A stretch of 64,000 nt of DNA from NCBI GenBank assembly GCA_033296885.1, contig MU863982.1, positions 62,001-126,000 of the forward strand, given 5' to 3'. Every line of letters begins with the position of its first letter. The stretch's first letter is position 1. Below are positions 41,881 through 52,730 of the stretch, in pieces. The DNA comes from Triangularia verruculosa. Lineage: Eukaryota; Ascomycota; Sordariomycetes; Sordariales; Podosporaceae. The notes below the pieces were generated by a model, which was not told the DNA's origin, ran no database searches, and saw only the letters and a program-made list of their open reading frames with translations. A program made the translations under genes and the position numbers.

Positions 41881-42308
41881 ATATATCGATGCCGGTTTCG
41901 GCACAAATTGTAGAAGGATACCCAGATCGCTGATAAGGCGAAGCTCGAGAAGTCGTGCGCGAGGAGGTGCTTGAATAGACGATGAAGAAGAAGGACAATT
42001 TGTATATAGGAACACCATATAGAAGGTCATCCATCTCTGAGAATAATGATTGCAATGTATAACGCCACGATTAGACTCTAAATATGCTCATCACAAAGTG
42101 AATGATTGGCGGCTGGCTCGAGCTGTCCAGGACCGCCAAGACTCTCCCGCACGGAGCAGCCACACGTCAGCCCCGCACGAGCCACACCCACCAGATTAGG
42201 GCATTCCAAATTTCTCCCACTTTTTGTGTGCAGAGCTACGCACCTACCTTGCACCCCGACTTCTCAGACCTCAGCAACCGTCCACCAACTGAGTCGACAT
42301 CCTTCACA
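41881..42308. other. Intergenic between carrier and eL29
   Basis: This holds the carrier's 3' flank and the eL29 promoter. No coding frame is supported. Confidence 0.45.
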
Positions 42309-42702
42309 ATGGCCAGTACGTAACTTTCTGAAATGCTGCCGGTTCTCATGCACGGAAATACTGACTGAATCGCTCGCAGAGTCCAAGAACTCGTCTCAGG
42401 CCAACCAGTCGCGCAAGGCGCACCGGAACGGGTACGACGAATCGATCACCGAACGAGCATAGGAAACGGGAGGGCTAATGGAGAATAATACTGCAGTATC
42501 AAGAAGCCTAAGACCTCGAGATACCCCTCCCTCAAGGGTACCGACCCCAAGTTCCGGAGAAACCACAGACATGCTCTCCACGGCACTACCAAGGCTCTGG
42601 TACGCACCCCGAACAGGCATCGACGACACCCTCCGCGAGAGACGCGACCGCTAATGATTTCTACAGAAGGAGTTCAAGGAGGGCAAGCGGGAGACTGCCT
42701 AA
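42309..42702 (+). CDS. rpl29: 60S ribosomal protein eL29
   Basis: Small basic protein of the large ribosomal subunit. Four tiny exons, 42309-42315 (7 nt), 42380-42431, 42497-42599 and 42667-42702, give exactly 65 aa. Introns are 64, 65, 67 nt with GT-AG ends. The spliced protein begins MAKSKNSSQANQSRKAHRNG and continues IKKPKTSRYPSLKGTDPKF, RRNHRHALHGTTKALKEFKE, ending GKRETA. This is the full conserved eL29 sequence. The first intron sits after two codons plus one base, a common layout for fungal ribosomal-protein genes. The coding exons are too short to appear as single open frames. Confidence 0.97.
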
Positions 42703-45186
42703 TTTCCTTGTTTGAGAGCGCACGGTTAGGGACGACCATCTTCGGGCATGACCATTACGAAGGAATTCTGCGGTTACTTGATTTGCACCGCTATTGGGCC
42801 GGCTTTTCGAGGTGTTATCTAGGGCGTCATTTTATCTACCAACGGAATGCATTTGCCTCTGGGAGAGGCGGACCTGCCGGAGCGCATCCCTCCATCAACT
42901 TTGCTCTCCCCGTCGGATATGGTGACGACCGAGTACGTGATGTCTAGATAAAGACATGGCGATGACGAGACAGACCGACCGACTGACTGACCAATTCCAC
43001 CCATCCCTCTCCCCCTTTCCCATATGTCTTGGTATTCACAACCCAATGACATCACAACGGCATTAGTGTGTACAGCTCTGAGTCTACTTTCCGTACTCTT
43101 TTAGCTGAAGGATAATTCTTCGTGCCAAGAATAAATACCATGCCTGGCTATTACCAAACACCTCTGTCTGCCAGATAGACTCAAGGTGCATGAAAGCCAG
43201 TCAACATCTCTGCCCATTGAAGTTCATTCTCCTAGAATTCGACCACTTGCTCACTACCCACATGACGACACAGGATTCCATGGCTTTGGAGGCTTTGTAC
43301 TAGTCTATGAGGGGCAGCTAACTCGACACCTTTTTAGTGGGGGTACGGAACGGTGTGCTACTAGCAACTGGTTATTGTTATGTAGCCATTCAACGCTGAT
43401 GTGTTCTGCTGACGGGCGCCATCAGTGTATAATACGAGCGGCCGAGATGCTGTTGATCACCAACTGAGCCGCTTGACTGCATTGTCCGTTTGTTTGACAA
43501 TGTGACTTGGGAGTGGCCCATTGAGTCTGTCAGACAGATCCTTTTGCCACCTATGGAATGACATAATAAACATCAATTCAACCAGCAACATTTGTTCGGA
43601 AATGCCTCCAGCCGTCACTCGGTGCCCTCGTGACCTCGGATAAGCCTGTCTGATCAGTAGAAGCTTGTACAAAAATGGCCTGTCGTCGTCCCATGTTGAC
43701 TGTGTCACTCCTGGCGGCTGCGGAAGCCGACCGTGGGTTGCAGAGGCGAACGGCACGGTGCTTAGATGTTAGGGGGCGGGGTTTAGCGGGTTCCACTGCA
43801 ACCCCTTTTTGTGTCCCAAGGCTGAGATTCAACGAGGAGTCCATGCGCTTGCTCTTTTGTTGGTGGACGACTAAAGACAAGGTGGATAGGCGGATAGCCA
43901 TCCGGATTTGTAGAGACACCAAGACGGAGAAAAAGCCCAGGAAAAGCCATGTTTTACCATCACTGGTGCTCCATTGTTAGTGGGTTGGTGGATTTGGAAG
44001 GACTGGAGAAGCAGTCGGTAACGCCGGGGCTTGGGGTGGAGGCCAGGGACGTTTCAAGAATCAACGGCCAGCTTTTATTAGTTAGCGAGGCTCAGCGCGC
44101 TAACGGCTAACTTTCTGGCGCTTTATAGCCAGCTCTTGGCTCTCCCTTCGCTTTCCACAACCTCTTTTTCGACTCCTGACCAGGTTCGTCGTCCTGCCTG
44201 TCGTGTCTTCCGTCGTCTCTTTACCTTGCGGAACCGCCTTTCTCGCTGCTGGGTCAGGTTCTTCTTTTTTGGTCAGGCTGCTGTTTTTTAATGGGTACGT
44301 CTGATTATCATTCTGCTTCTTTGCGCCCTGCCATTGTTCCTGGGAAAGTCGGGTCTGGCTGCCATTGTTCCATCAGGGGAGGCACCAGCCTCGGGGAAGA
44401 ATGGATTGGACGAGATCGCGATACACTTTTGCTTTGTCGTCTGGTCCATTTCTTTTCCGCCAGCTGGACACATGGTGTCTTCTCCTACGCTCCTGCCTTT
44501 GAACCTGCTCACCGCTAGCTGTTCATTACGGCTGGTGTTTGCTTCTTGCCTTGGCCTCTCCGCTCTTTCTTGGGGCGGTGTTCGGAGTATTTAGCAAAGA
44601 CTAGATTCGACTCGAGAACTGGCGATCTGGTCTCCTACTACTCAACAAACATAAAATAGCACTTGGGATCCAGTATCGATTACTGACATCGTGGCCTACA
44701 GCTCGCGCAGTCTAACGCCGCTTCTTTCGCGATTCTTCGATCCTCCTTTGAGGCCAGCGGGTTACTGCAGGAGTGCTTTCGAACGTCCATCGCGCCTTTT
44801 CCAATCTCGCCCTCTTTCGCTCCGACTTCGACAGTCACTCGATTGCCGAGTCTAATAGCCACAACCTAATCACCCGAACGCTTATTTTTTTTCTCTGCCT
44901 TTGGTACGTCAGACGACCTGGTTCCAATACCACGGCATAAGCCCAGCTCCTTCGAGAAAATCACGAAACAGATTCTGGGCTGCCCGTGTCCACACCCACG
45001 CGGCCCACTGATCGCCCAGGACCCTGCTAACACTTCGCCAGCCTCGAGCCCTGTTTCATCCTTGCCTGGTGTCTGGCACCGAGCTGTTACCTCGAGACGT
45101 GGTTTTGATTCTTTCGCTCACTCCACTTTGGACGATAGTCTTCTCCAAACACATTTGGACGTTGCCCTTCGGTACGTCAGGCGAGT
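42703..45186. other. Long leader and promoter region upstream of vts1
   Basis: No gene is supported in 2.5 kb. From about 44100 the sequence is pyrimidine-rich and probably transcribed as a long 5' leader of vts1. It contains three GGTACGTC words (44293, 44905, 45173) that resemble the donor of the first vts1 intron (GGTACGTCAT at 45703), so alternatively spliced leader exons are possible. Minus-strand frames at 43457-43922 look partly coding-like but give no model. Confidence 0.45.
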
Positions 45187-47137
45187 ATGCTCAATATGTC
45201 CAACATCATGAGCAACCGCAACAGCACGCCCGAGGCGTCCAACATCTCGCAGCTGCGCCCCCCTTCCTCGAGGGCCGTTGGCGCGAACCCCCACCCACTT
45301 CGTGCCTCTGCCGATATCTCTACCTTGACCAACCAGGCCGCCGCCGCCCGTATCCGCCCTTCCTCGGACTTTTACGGTCAGGTTCAGGGCGGACAAGGCC
45401 AAGGTGCTACCGAGATGGATGCCCAGGACAAGCTCACCCAGCAATGGATCGCCGATATTGATCAGTACGAGACCACTCTCGAGGAGATGGCGGCGGCTAC
45501 CTTGGACCAGGATTTCAAGGATGAGCTCAGTGCTATTGAACAATGGTTTCAGGTCCTGAGCGAGGCTGAGCGCACAGCAGCTCTGTATGCTCTTCTCCAG
45601 CAGACTACCCAGGTTCAGATTCGCTTCTTTATCCAGGTGCTGCAGCAGATGGGAAAGAACCACCCCATGTCGGGCGTTCTTTCCCCTGCCAACTTTGACA
45701 AGGGTACGTCATTTCTTGAACCCGTAGCAGCCACGGTCATTGTCTGACATTTCCTTCAGATCCCATGTCCAACCGTTTGAGCGATGCTATGAGCAAGCTC
45801 AATGTGGATTCGGCTCGTAACTCGATGGCTCGCGCCAGTCCGGCTGCGAAGCGGCAGTCTGGGCTTGATCCGAGCACTATCAATGCGATGTTCCCCGATG
45901 CTGCTGCTGCCATTGCCACCGAGAAGGCCAAGTTTACCCAGCAGACGGGGGGCAATCCCCCCTCTACTAGGAACAGCCTTGTGGACAACCGCAATTCGCT
46001 CGCGGCCCCCACCATTTCGGCCCCTGCCGAGGACCCCAACGGGCAGAACCCTGCTTCTCCCTGGGGTCCCAACGACGCGAACCGGCCCAAGTCGTCTTCT
46101 GCTGGGCAGCCCCCGATGGGCCAGTTCGTGCAGCCTCCTCCGTCGAGCGGTGCTCTGCGCTCCCCGCGCCCCAACATCACCGGCAACACCAACATTCAGT
46201 CCACCACCCTGACTGCTGGGGACAAGTCGGTTGGCGACTTGCCCTTGCTTTCTCCCTACACGGCCAGCGGTAATTGGGCCTCGATGGTCAACACCCCCAT
46301 GGTGCCCACCTTCAACCAGGGGGGTAACAATGCCGACATGGTGGCGAACGCTACTGCCATGAAGCTGGCTGCTCTTTCTACGGTCAACAACCGGTTTGCC
46401 CTGGATGATGTGCGCAAGTATCGCCGTGCCCGGTCTAATGAGCCGGACCCGAACCAAAACCCGCTTTCTCCTGGTCTTCCCAACATTCCCGGCGCTATCA
46501 TGGTCAGCCAGCATGGCGGCGGCATGGCTTTGGGCCGGGATGGTATGTTGAACCTTCAGCAGCCACAGCAGGGCATGGGCTTTGGCAACCATCGGTCTCG
46601 TCCCAACTCGCCTGGCATTCCCTTGCAGAACTCGTATGTTCCCGCCATGGCGTTTGCCTCGCCGCAAAACAATGGCTTCTTGAGTGCCTATGACGGGTCT
46701 GCCGGGCTCATGAATAACGGACTGGCTCCAAACTTCCCGCCTCACATTCAGGTTGGATTCGAGGGTGGCGGTTACCATTCGGATCATTCTGATATGGTTC
46801 GCGGCCGCTCCCCGCGTGGTCGGAGAGGCACCTCGAAGCCCCCTGAGGATCCCACCGATCCCAGTCTTTTGCAGGACATCCCGAGCTGGCTACGGAGCCT
46901 TCGCCTGCACAAGTACACGGACAATCTCAAGGACATGAAATGGACGGATCTCATTGAATTGGACGACAAACAGTTGGAGGACCGTGGCGTCAATGCACTG
47001 GGTGCTCGACGCAAGATGCTGAAGGTCTTTGAGCAGGTCAAGGGTAAGTCTTTCCCACCATTTGATGTTGGATTTGGTGAGACAGACACTAATGGATTTT
47101 TGTAGAGGCCAAAAATGAGGGCAAGTTGCCGAGCTAG
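45187..47137 (+). CDS. vts1: SAM-domain RNA-binding protein Vts1 (Smaug family)
   Basis: Post-transcriptional regulator that binds Smaug recognition hairpins in mRNAs and recruits deadenylation and decay factors. Exons 45187-45703, 45760-47043 and 47106-47137 give 610 aa; introns are 56 and 62 nt. A conserved N-terminal helical domain (about 75-150: [37 protein letters not shown]) is followed by a long disordered region rich in Asn, Pro, Ser and Gly. The C-terminal SAM domain (about 535-600) contains [20 protein letters not shown] and ends with the RNA-contact segment GARRKML. The last exon adds only ten codons after the domain. Start choice rests on the conserved [11 protein letters not shown] region right after it. 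The ATG at 45187 is the first in frame. Confidence 0.93.
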
Positions 47138-48209
47138 ATGCAAGGTGACTACGAATCAACACACGAAGTAGACGAAGACAGCGAAGACAGCACGCGGAGC
47201 GCCATTAGCTCAGGATACGTTATGGTGTAAAGGGGACGGCTAATTACTAGTGTTTGTTTTGTGCCGTGAATCTTGACGAGGGTTGGGAAAAGCACATGGA
47301 TATACGGTGGCACAATCTCATTCAGCGTAAAGTGTCTATACAGGGCACTATATCCCGGTGTTTTTCTCGGCCAGTTAACTCTGTTTTCTTGTTTTCAATT
47401 TCCTCGAGACACGACGGGATGTGTCCCAATGTTTTGTATGAGCAGATGATGGTACACGGTTGGGAGGTAGTTTGGGCAGGTGGCGTTTTGCTCTTGCTGA
47501 GGCTACCTCGAAACATCTATAGGCGTTGGTGCGGTGAATTAAGCAGGTTTGCGACATGTTTGTGATTTGGATGTGACCATGTTCGCTCTGACTTGAAGGT
47601 GATTCATTGCCATCTGAGTGAAGGTAGCTCAGGTAAGCATGTCCCTTGCAGCAATACAGTAGTCCCAAAGACAGCAGTCATTCCATCGCTTCCATCGGAG
47701 TGGTCTAACAAGGTCATATCCATCGAGTATACCACGTGACTGCTCGCGTGAAAACTCCACAATGCACGACGAGCTGCTCCAACTTTCCGACTTTGGCTGG
47801 GCGCACTGTGCGGTTAGCTGCAGCCCTCGAGTTTCGAGTCGCTCTTATTCAAGATTGAAACTCAATGTTGAACTTTGCGACTCTCACAACCACTCACCAA
47901 ATTCGAGAGCTCTCAGGTCTCGAGGATATATATCGACTCTGCCAACTCTTCGGTAACACGAAACTTCAGCCTTGCTAGTCGATAAGGAAGGCCAGGTCGT
48001 TCCTGCTCAAACTGGACGAGATCTTGGGGGTTGGTGGTATGGAGGGCGACGACCGCGCTTGATTTCACTTCAGCGCGTCTCAGCTGGCGGAGTGGGGGAG
48101 AAAAGCTTCCCAGAACGAGCAGCAGTGGTTAAACCTTTCCGGTTCTCCGTACGACTCGTCGATTTCACCACAACTCATCGACAACAAGAATCACACATAC
48201 CAACTCACG
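47138..48209. other. Intergenic between vts1 and the TFIIIC subunit
   Basis: The vts1 3' flank and the promoter of the TFIIIC gene lie here. No coding frame is supported. Confidence 0.45.
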
Positions 48210-51200
48210 ATGGACCTCACCTCTGGAATGGGGGGCATCCCCATGGACATGCTTGACCCGAGTTTGTTCCCCGAAGGCCACCGACCACAAGCACCCCCTC
48301 CCCAGCAAGACCAGGATGTCGAAATGGGCGACTACGCCTCTGATGACGATGGCGAAGAATCGGATGCGAGCGACATGTCGGCCGACTCGGACGCCATGGA
48401 GCTCGCTGCAGAGGTGGCCAGGTTTGACAAGCAGCAAGAAGAGTTTGTCGCCCGCCAACGTGCTGAAGCAGCCGGTGTGCCCTACCAGCCTGCCCAGTCG
48501 TCCAAACCAGCCGAAAAGAAGACTAAAGGAGGCGTTATCATCGCCAAAGGCCGGAAGCGCAAGTCCAAGACTGTCAAAGGGCCTCGCCAAGCTGTGAAGC
48601 CTTCTCCCGACATTCTCTTTCGACTCAATCACGCCCAGCAGGCCTTTCAGAGAGACGACTATCAGACTACCATGACCATGCTTTCGGAAATCATCCGGAT
48701 CAACTCAGAAGTCATTCACGCCTGGCTTTTACTGTCGTCGGTCCACGAGGCGCTGGACAATCGCTCCCAGGCAGTCATGTGCCGCATCACCGCCGCCCAC
48801 CTCATGCCCAGAGACGTCCCTCAGTGGATAGCTACAGCGGAATACTGTCTTCTAGGTGTCGAAGAGTACGAGGACGACGAGGATGGAAACCAGCCGCCTG
48901 AGAAAATTATGGCGCTCAAGAGGGCGTATGCTTGTTACTCGCAGGCGTTGGAGGTGGACAGAACCCATATTCAAGCGAGAATTGCGCGGGCTGATGTCAT
49001 TATGATGATGGGTAACCAACAGAGCAGAGCCTTGGGGGAGTATCAGAAGGCGCTGGGGTACAAGCCATACAACATCCGGACGGTGAGAAACATCGCTGAT
49101 GTTGCGCTGGATGTGAAGGATCTGAAGAAAGGCGCAGGCATTGCGAGGGCGGCGTATAGGAAGCTCATCGATCATTTGATGGAGAAGGGGACATTTGAGG
49201 CCGAGGAGGGGTATTTTGAGTGGTCAGACTTGAGAATTTATCTGGAATTCTTTGGCACACTGGAGTTGTGGAGAGAGGGCCTCAGAGAACTGAAGGAGAT
49301 TGCGAGATGGTTGTTGGGGAGAAGAGAAGAACACTACTGGGCCGAGTTTGATGACGGGCAGAGAGGGGATGACGATCGGGAGTGGGATGTTGGGGAGGAG
49401 AGAAGATTGGGGGTGGATGGTTTTGTGCCAGGAAAGTTTCCAAGAGAGGCCTACGGGTTGGGGATGCCAGCAGATTTGCGAGCAAAAATGTTTGCTTATC
49501 GGTGCAAACTTGGATTTCAGGAGACCGAAGCTGGGAGGCATTTAGAGCTGCTTGATCCAACAAGACAAGAGGATTTCATCGATTTTCCAGACTGTTTGAA
49601 GGAAGTTGCAGTGGCGTTGCTAGACCAAAACAAGGCTGGGGAGGCCAAGAGGTTCTTGGATTTATTCAAGCATATTGCTGACACAGAGGGCACGGCGAGT
49701 ATTGATGCAGATTTCTTGGTCTGTCAGGGTCGGTATCACATCTCTTTGGGTGAGAAGCAGACCGCTGAAGAGTGCTTCATTGCTGCGATTGAGGACGATG
49801 AAGATCACATTGAGGCCCGTGTGCAGCTCGCCAATATGTATGAAGGAGAACAGGAGCAGGAGGGCAGAGAGGAAGCGTTCTTGCTGGTTCACGAGGCCAT
49901 GAACCTGCAAGCCAAGTTGGGACCGAGAAAGAGGCGTGGTCCATATGGTCCCCGCAAGAACACCGGACCCAGAAAACCGAGAAAGCCAAGGGATCCAAAC
50001 GCCCCGAGGTCGAAGTATGTTCCCCGCCGCTTGCTCAATGCCGAGAAGAGGAGGCAACAGGAGATTGAGCAGACGAAGGAGGCGACGAAGAATTACCAGT
50101 TGATGCAAGAGGTGGAGGGCAGAGCTTTGCTGGGAGACAACGAGGCCCAGAGCGACTGGCTGAAGGCTGCGAAGAAGTTGGTCGACGATTTCCGGTCTTA
50201 CAAGCAGTTTTATCCCTGGGACAAGTACATCAAGTTCTTGGGGTATGTCAACCCTGCCGAGGGTGGCCAGCAGGCTGTTCCAGCTCGGAATCTTAAGCTC
50301 GCTGCCATGGAGGAGCGTTTGCGTCAAAACCTCGCTCCAGCAGATGGCGCGGACCCAGCTACTGCGGCTCCCGTCGACAAGCCCCAGTACAATATCCCCC
50401 AAGAGCATCGTGGCATTCCATTCTCGGCCTGGTTGAACATCTTCCTCAACTACGCCTTTGCCCTCGTCCGTGCTGGCCAACACAGGGAGGCATATGCCGT
50501 CTGCCACGCCGCCCGAGACTCTGTCGTTTGGACCTCGATCGACAACACCTTTTTGATCCACGTTGCCTGGGCATCCTGCGCTGTCTACGCCGGTGACGAA
50601 GAGACGTGCGTCGCCATCGCGCGCTACTTCATGAGGGATTACCGCCCCGGCACGGATTCTTACCGCATGTTCTCGGCTATGTGCCGAGTCTGCCAGACGC
50701 CGGTGTCGTGGTACACGTCGGGCCCGGCCCAGAAGTTTATTCTGAGGCAGATCAAGACGATGGACAACATCGTCATGAGACAGCAGCAATCGCCGTCTGG
50801 GGAAAAGGATGACTCGATAGGGCTAGACGTCTGTCTCCTCACCATCTACGGGCACATCCTCTTCACCACCACCTCGTACACCTACGCCCTCTCGTACTTT
50901 GCCCGTGCCGCCTCGATCGATCCGGGCAACTGCCTGATCAACCTCTCGACCGGTTTGGCGTATATCCACTACGCCCTCAAACGCCAGGCCACGAACCGGC
51001 AGTATCTCCTCTCCCAAGGCTTTGCTTTTTTGTTTAGATACTACGAAGACAAGTTGGAGGAGGCGGGGAGGAATAAGAGTCCGGGGCAGAGGCAGGAGGC
51101 GCATTTTAACATGGCACGGGCGTATAGCTTGATTGGGCTGCAGAATATCGCCGTGGAGTATTACAAGAAGGTGCTGGAGGAGGAGCCGGTGCCGAGGGTG

Positions 51201-51347
51201 GAGAAGGGGAGTGAGGAGTGGAAGGGGGGGCTGGCGGAGGAGGACTTGAGGGTGGAGGCGGCGTATAATGTGAGGAGTATGGGGTATTTGCTGGGGGATG
51301 TGGAGGGGGCGGCGGGGGTGGTGAGGAGGTGGATGGTGCTGGAGTGA
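48210..51347 (+). CDS. tfc4: TFIIIC TPR subunit (Tfc4/tau131, Sfc4 type)
   Basis: Subunit of Pol III factor TFIIIC that bridges A/B-box binding to TFIIIB recruitment at tRNA and 5S genes. Intronless, 1045 aa. An acidic N-terminus (about 25-70, DVEMGDYASDDDGEESDAS) and a basic stretch (KGRKRKSKTVKGPRQ) precede the first TPR array (about 130-320), with ACYSQALEVDRTHIQARIAR and RALGEYQKALGYKPYN. A second TPR block follows, with SLGEKQTAEECFIAAIEDD. A Lys/Arg/Pro-rich insertion (GPRKRRGPYGPRKNTGPRKP) lies in the middle. The C-terminal TPRs include YALSYFARAASIDPGN and AYSLIGLQNIAVEYYKKVL. The length matches fungal orthologues of about 1000 aa. Third positions go from C-rich to G-rich near 48885, return to C-rich near 50390 and go to G-rich again near 51040. 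Confidence 0.92.
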   Translation: MDLTSGMGGIPMDMLDPSLFPEGHRPQAPPPQQDQDVEMGDYASDDDGEESDASDMSADSDAMELAAEVARFDKQQEEFVARQRAEAAGVPYQPAQSSKPAEKKTKGGVIIAKGRKRKSKTVKGPRQAVKPSPDILFRLNHAQQAFQRDDYQTTMTMLSEIIRINSEVIHAWLLLSSVHEALDNRSQAVMCRITAAHLMPRDVPQWIATAEYCLLGVEEYEDDEDGNQPPEKIMALKRAYACYSQALEVDRTHIQARIARADVIMMMGNQQSRALGEYQKALGYKPYNIRTVRNIADVALDVKDLKKGAGIARAAYRKLIDHLMEKGTFEAEEGYFEWSDLRIYLEFFGTLELWREGLRELKEIARWLLGRREEHYWAEFDDGQRGDDDREWDVGEERRLGVDGFVPGKFPREAYGLGMPADLRAKMFAYRCKLGFQETEAGRHLELLDPTRQEDFIDFPDCLKEVAVALLDQNKAGEAKRFLDLFKHIADTEGTASIDADFLVCQGRYHISLGEKQTAEECFIAAIEDDEDHIEARVQLANMYEGEQEQEGREEAFLLVHEAMNLQAKLGPRKRRGPYGPRKNTGPRKPRKPRDPNAPRSKYVPRRLLNAEKRRQQEIEQTKEATKNYQLMQEVEGRALLGDNEAQSDWLKAAKKLVDDFRSYKQFYPWDKYIKFLGYVNPAEGGQQAVPARNLKLAAMEERLRQNLAPADGADPATAAPVDKPQYNIPQEHRGIPFSAWLNIFLNYAFALVRAGQHREAYAVCHAARDSVVWTSIDNTFLIHVAWASCAVYAGDEETCVAIARYFMRDYRPGTDSYRMFSAMCRVCQTPVSWYTSGPAQKFILRQIKTMDNIVMRQQQSPSGEKDDSIGLDVCLLTIYGHILFTTTSYTYALSYFARAASIDPGNCLINLSTGLAYIHYALKRQATNRQYLLSQGFAFLFRYYEDKLEEAGRNKSPGQRQEAHFNMARAYSLIGLQNIAVEYYKKVLEEEPVPRVEKGSEEWKGGLAEEDLRVEAAYNVRSMGYLLGDVEGAAGVVRRWMVLE

Positions 51348-52000
51348 AGGATACCAAAAGGATGTATGGAATGGCGTTATAGGGAGGGGGTTTGTTTGTT
51401 TTGTTTCGCTTTTATATACCACGGGATGATGGGTGGGAAAATATGGAGTAGAATAGATGGGTTTAGTTGTTATATATAGTGTCAATGGCACACGTTGAAT
51501 TATTTCTGACATGTTTTCCATGCAGTCGATGTTTGATGGATGTTATAAGCTGAATTTAACGTCAAGGGTGAAAGAAATTATATCATTCCAACTTCATCTA
51601 AGCTTTAAGAACCCTAAACCACTTCCCAAATCATCCACCGGCCGACCCCAGGAAACACATCCCAAAGCACCCCCAAACCGGAAAATAGGAGACTTCAGGA
51701 TATCCTGGAAGGCAGTGAGCGGCGTGGTGATTCCGGGCAACATCAGTTGCAAGTTTACTTGTGGACTACGGAATCGCTCGTAAACGCTGCTGGATTGCTA
51801 CTTCATGCTGGGATTCGTCAGGTCGTCCTTCAGGGTAGTAATGTCGACCTCAATCCCATTAAGAGTTCCTAAAGTGCCTCCTTGGCCTCCGTAATAGCAG
51901 AGTGCATGAGATTGTGGATCGATAGCCTGTTCAAGACAACTCACAGCTGAAATCGTCAGCACGCGCGAGCAGGCCCTCGATGCCTTCGTCCGAGCAGAGC

Positions 52001-52243
52001 GAGAAGATCCTATCGGACGGTGTCAGCAGCGCGGGCAAGCCAATCTTGAGCCGGGTGGTATCTGCTTCGTAGGATCGTGGTAGATGACATCGATTGTGGT
52101 TTGATCGTTGTTATTATAGACTGTACGTGTGTAGCGGGGGGGGGGGGGTACCAATCTGGTATGGTGTTGAGCTGCTAGGGATGATTGGGGGATGCGAAAG
52201 TGTGGCTTGCCCGCGCTGCTGACACCGCCGACAGGATCTTCTC
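52001..52243. repeat. Imperfect inverted repeat, about 40-bp arms
   Basis: Arms 52001-52041 and 52204-52243 are reverse complements except for one single-base gap and one C/T difference. The spacer is 162 bp. Both arms encode the peptide GLPALLTP when read outward-in, so a piece of a former coding sequence appears to have been duplicated in inverted orientation. A G9+ run at 52138-52148 lies in the spacer. Confidence 0.8.
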
Positions 52244-52627
52244 TGCGGCGCGGGCAAGCTACGAGGATCAAGGTAGAACTATGCCGCCTAAGCTACGATG
52301 AGATCGACAAAGACACCCATGAGTGCTATGTCGATGCATTCTGGTCAAACCATCCTGCTTCGATTCTTCGACCCAGATTTAGGTTTCAACTACCTATGCA
52401 TATCAACAACCACCCTGCATCGGGAGCAGAAAAAGAGAAGATTGCAATCCTCTCTCTTTCTGCTACCAATTTGACAAATTAAAAATAAGCAGGGCTGGCC
52501 TGGGTTCCTATCTGAACTTCGATAACCACCTCCGCGTGCAAGCGGGAATATCTCTCAGCCAAAAATCCGAGCTTATAGAACAAGCAATCGTTCGCAAACC
52601 TCTTTTACGCTAACCGTGCCGTCTCGG

Positions 52628-52730
52628 CTTCGTGGGCAAGTGCAATCAAGCTCTCGTTGATGCGATATGGCCGGATATGCGAGTACGTCGTTGGGAGAAG
52701 AGTCCCGTCTGATTGCGCTTGCCCACGAAG
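52628..52730. repeat. Second inverted repeat, 21-bp arms
   Basis: CTTCGTGGGCAAGTGCAATC at 52628 onward pairs with 52710-52730 with one mismatch, with a 61-bp spacer. The GGGCAAG core is shared with the first inverted repeat 0.5 kb away. The spacer word GAGTACGTCGTTGGG recurs with changes at about 52932. Confidence 0.8.

Noticed and set aside
45756..46787. 343-codon frame antisense to vts1
   Set aside because: Shadow of the vts1 second exon; no conserved motif.
49662..50789. 375-codon frame antisense to the TFIIIC subunit
   Set aside because: Shadow of the TPR-coding frame; no family resemblance.
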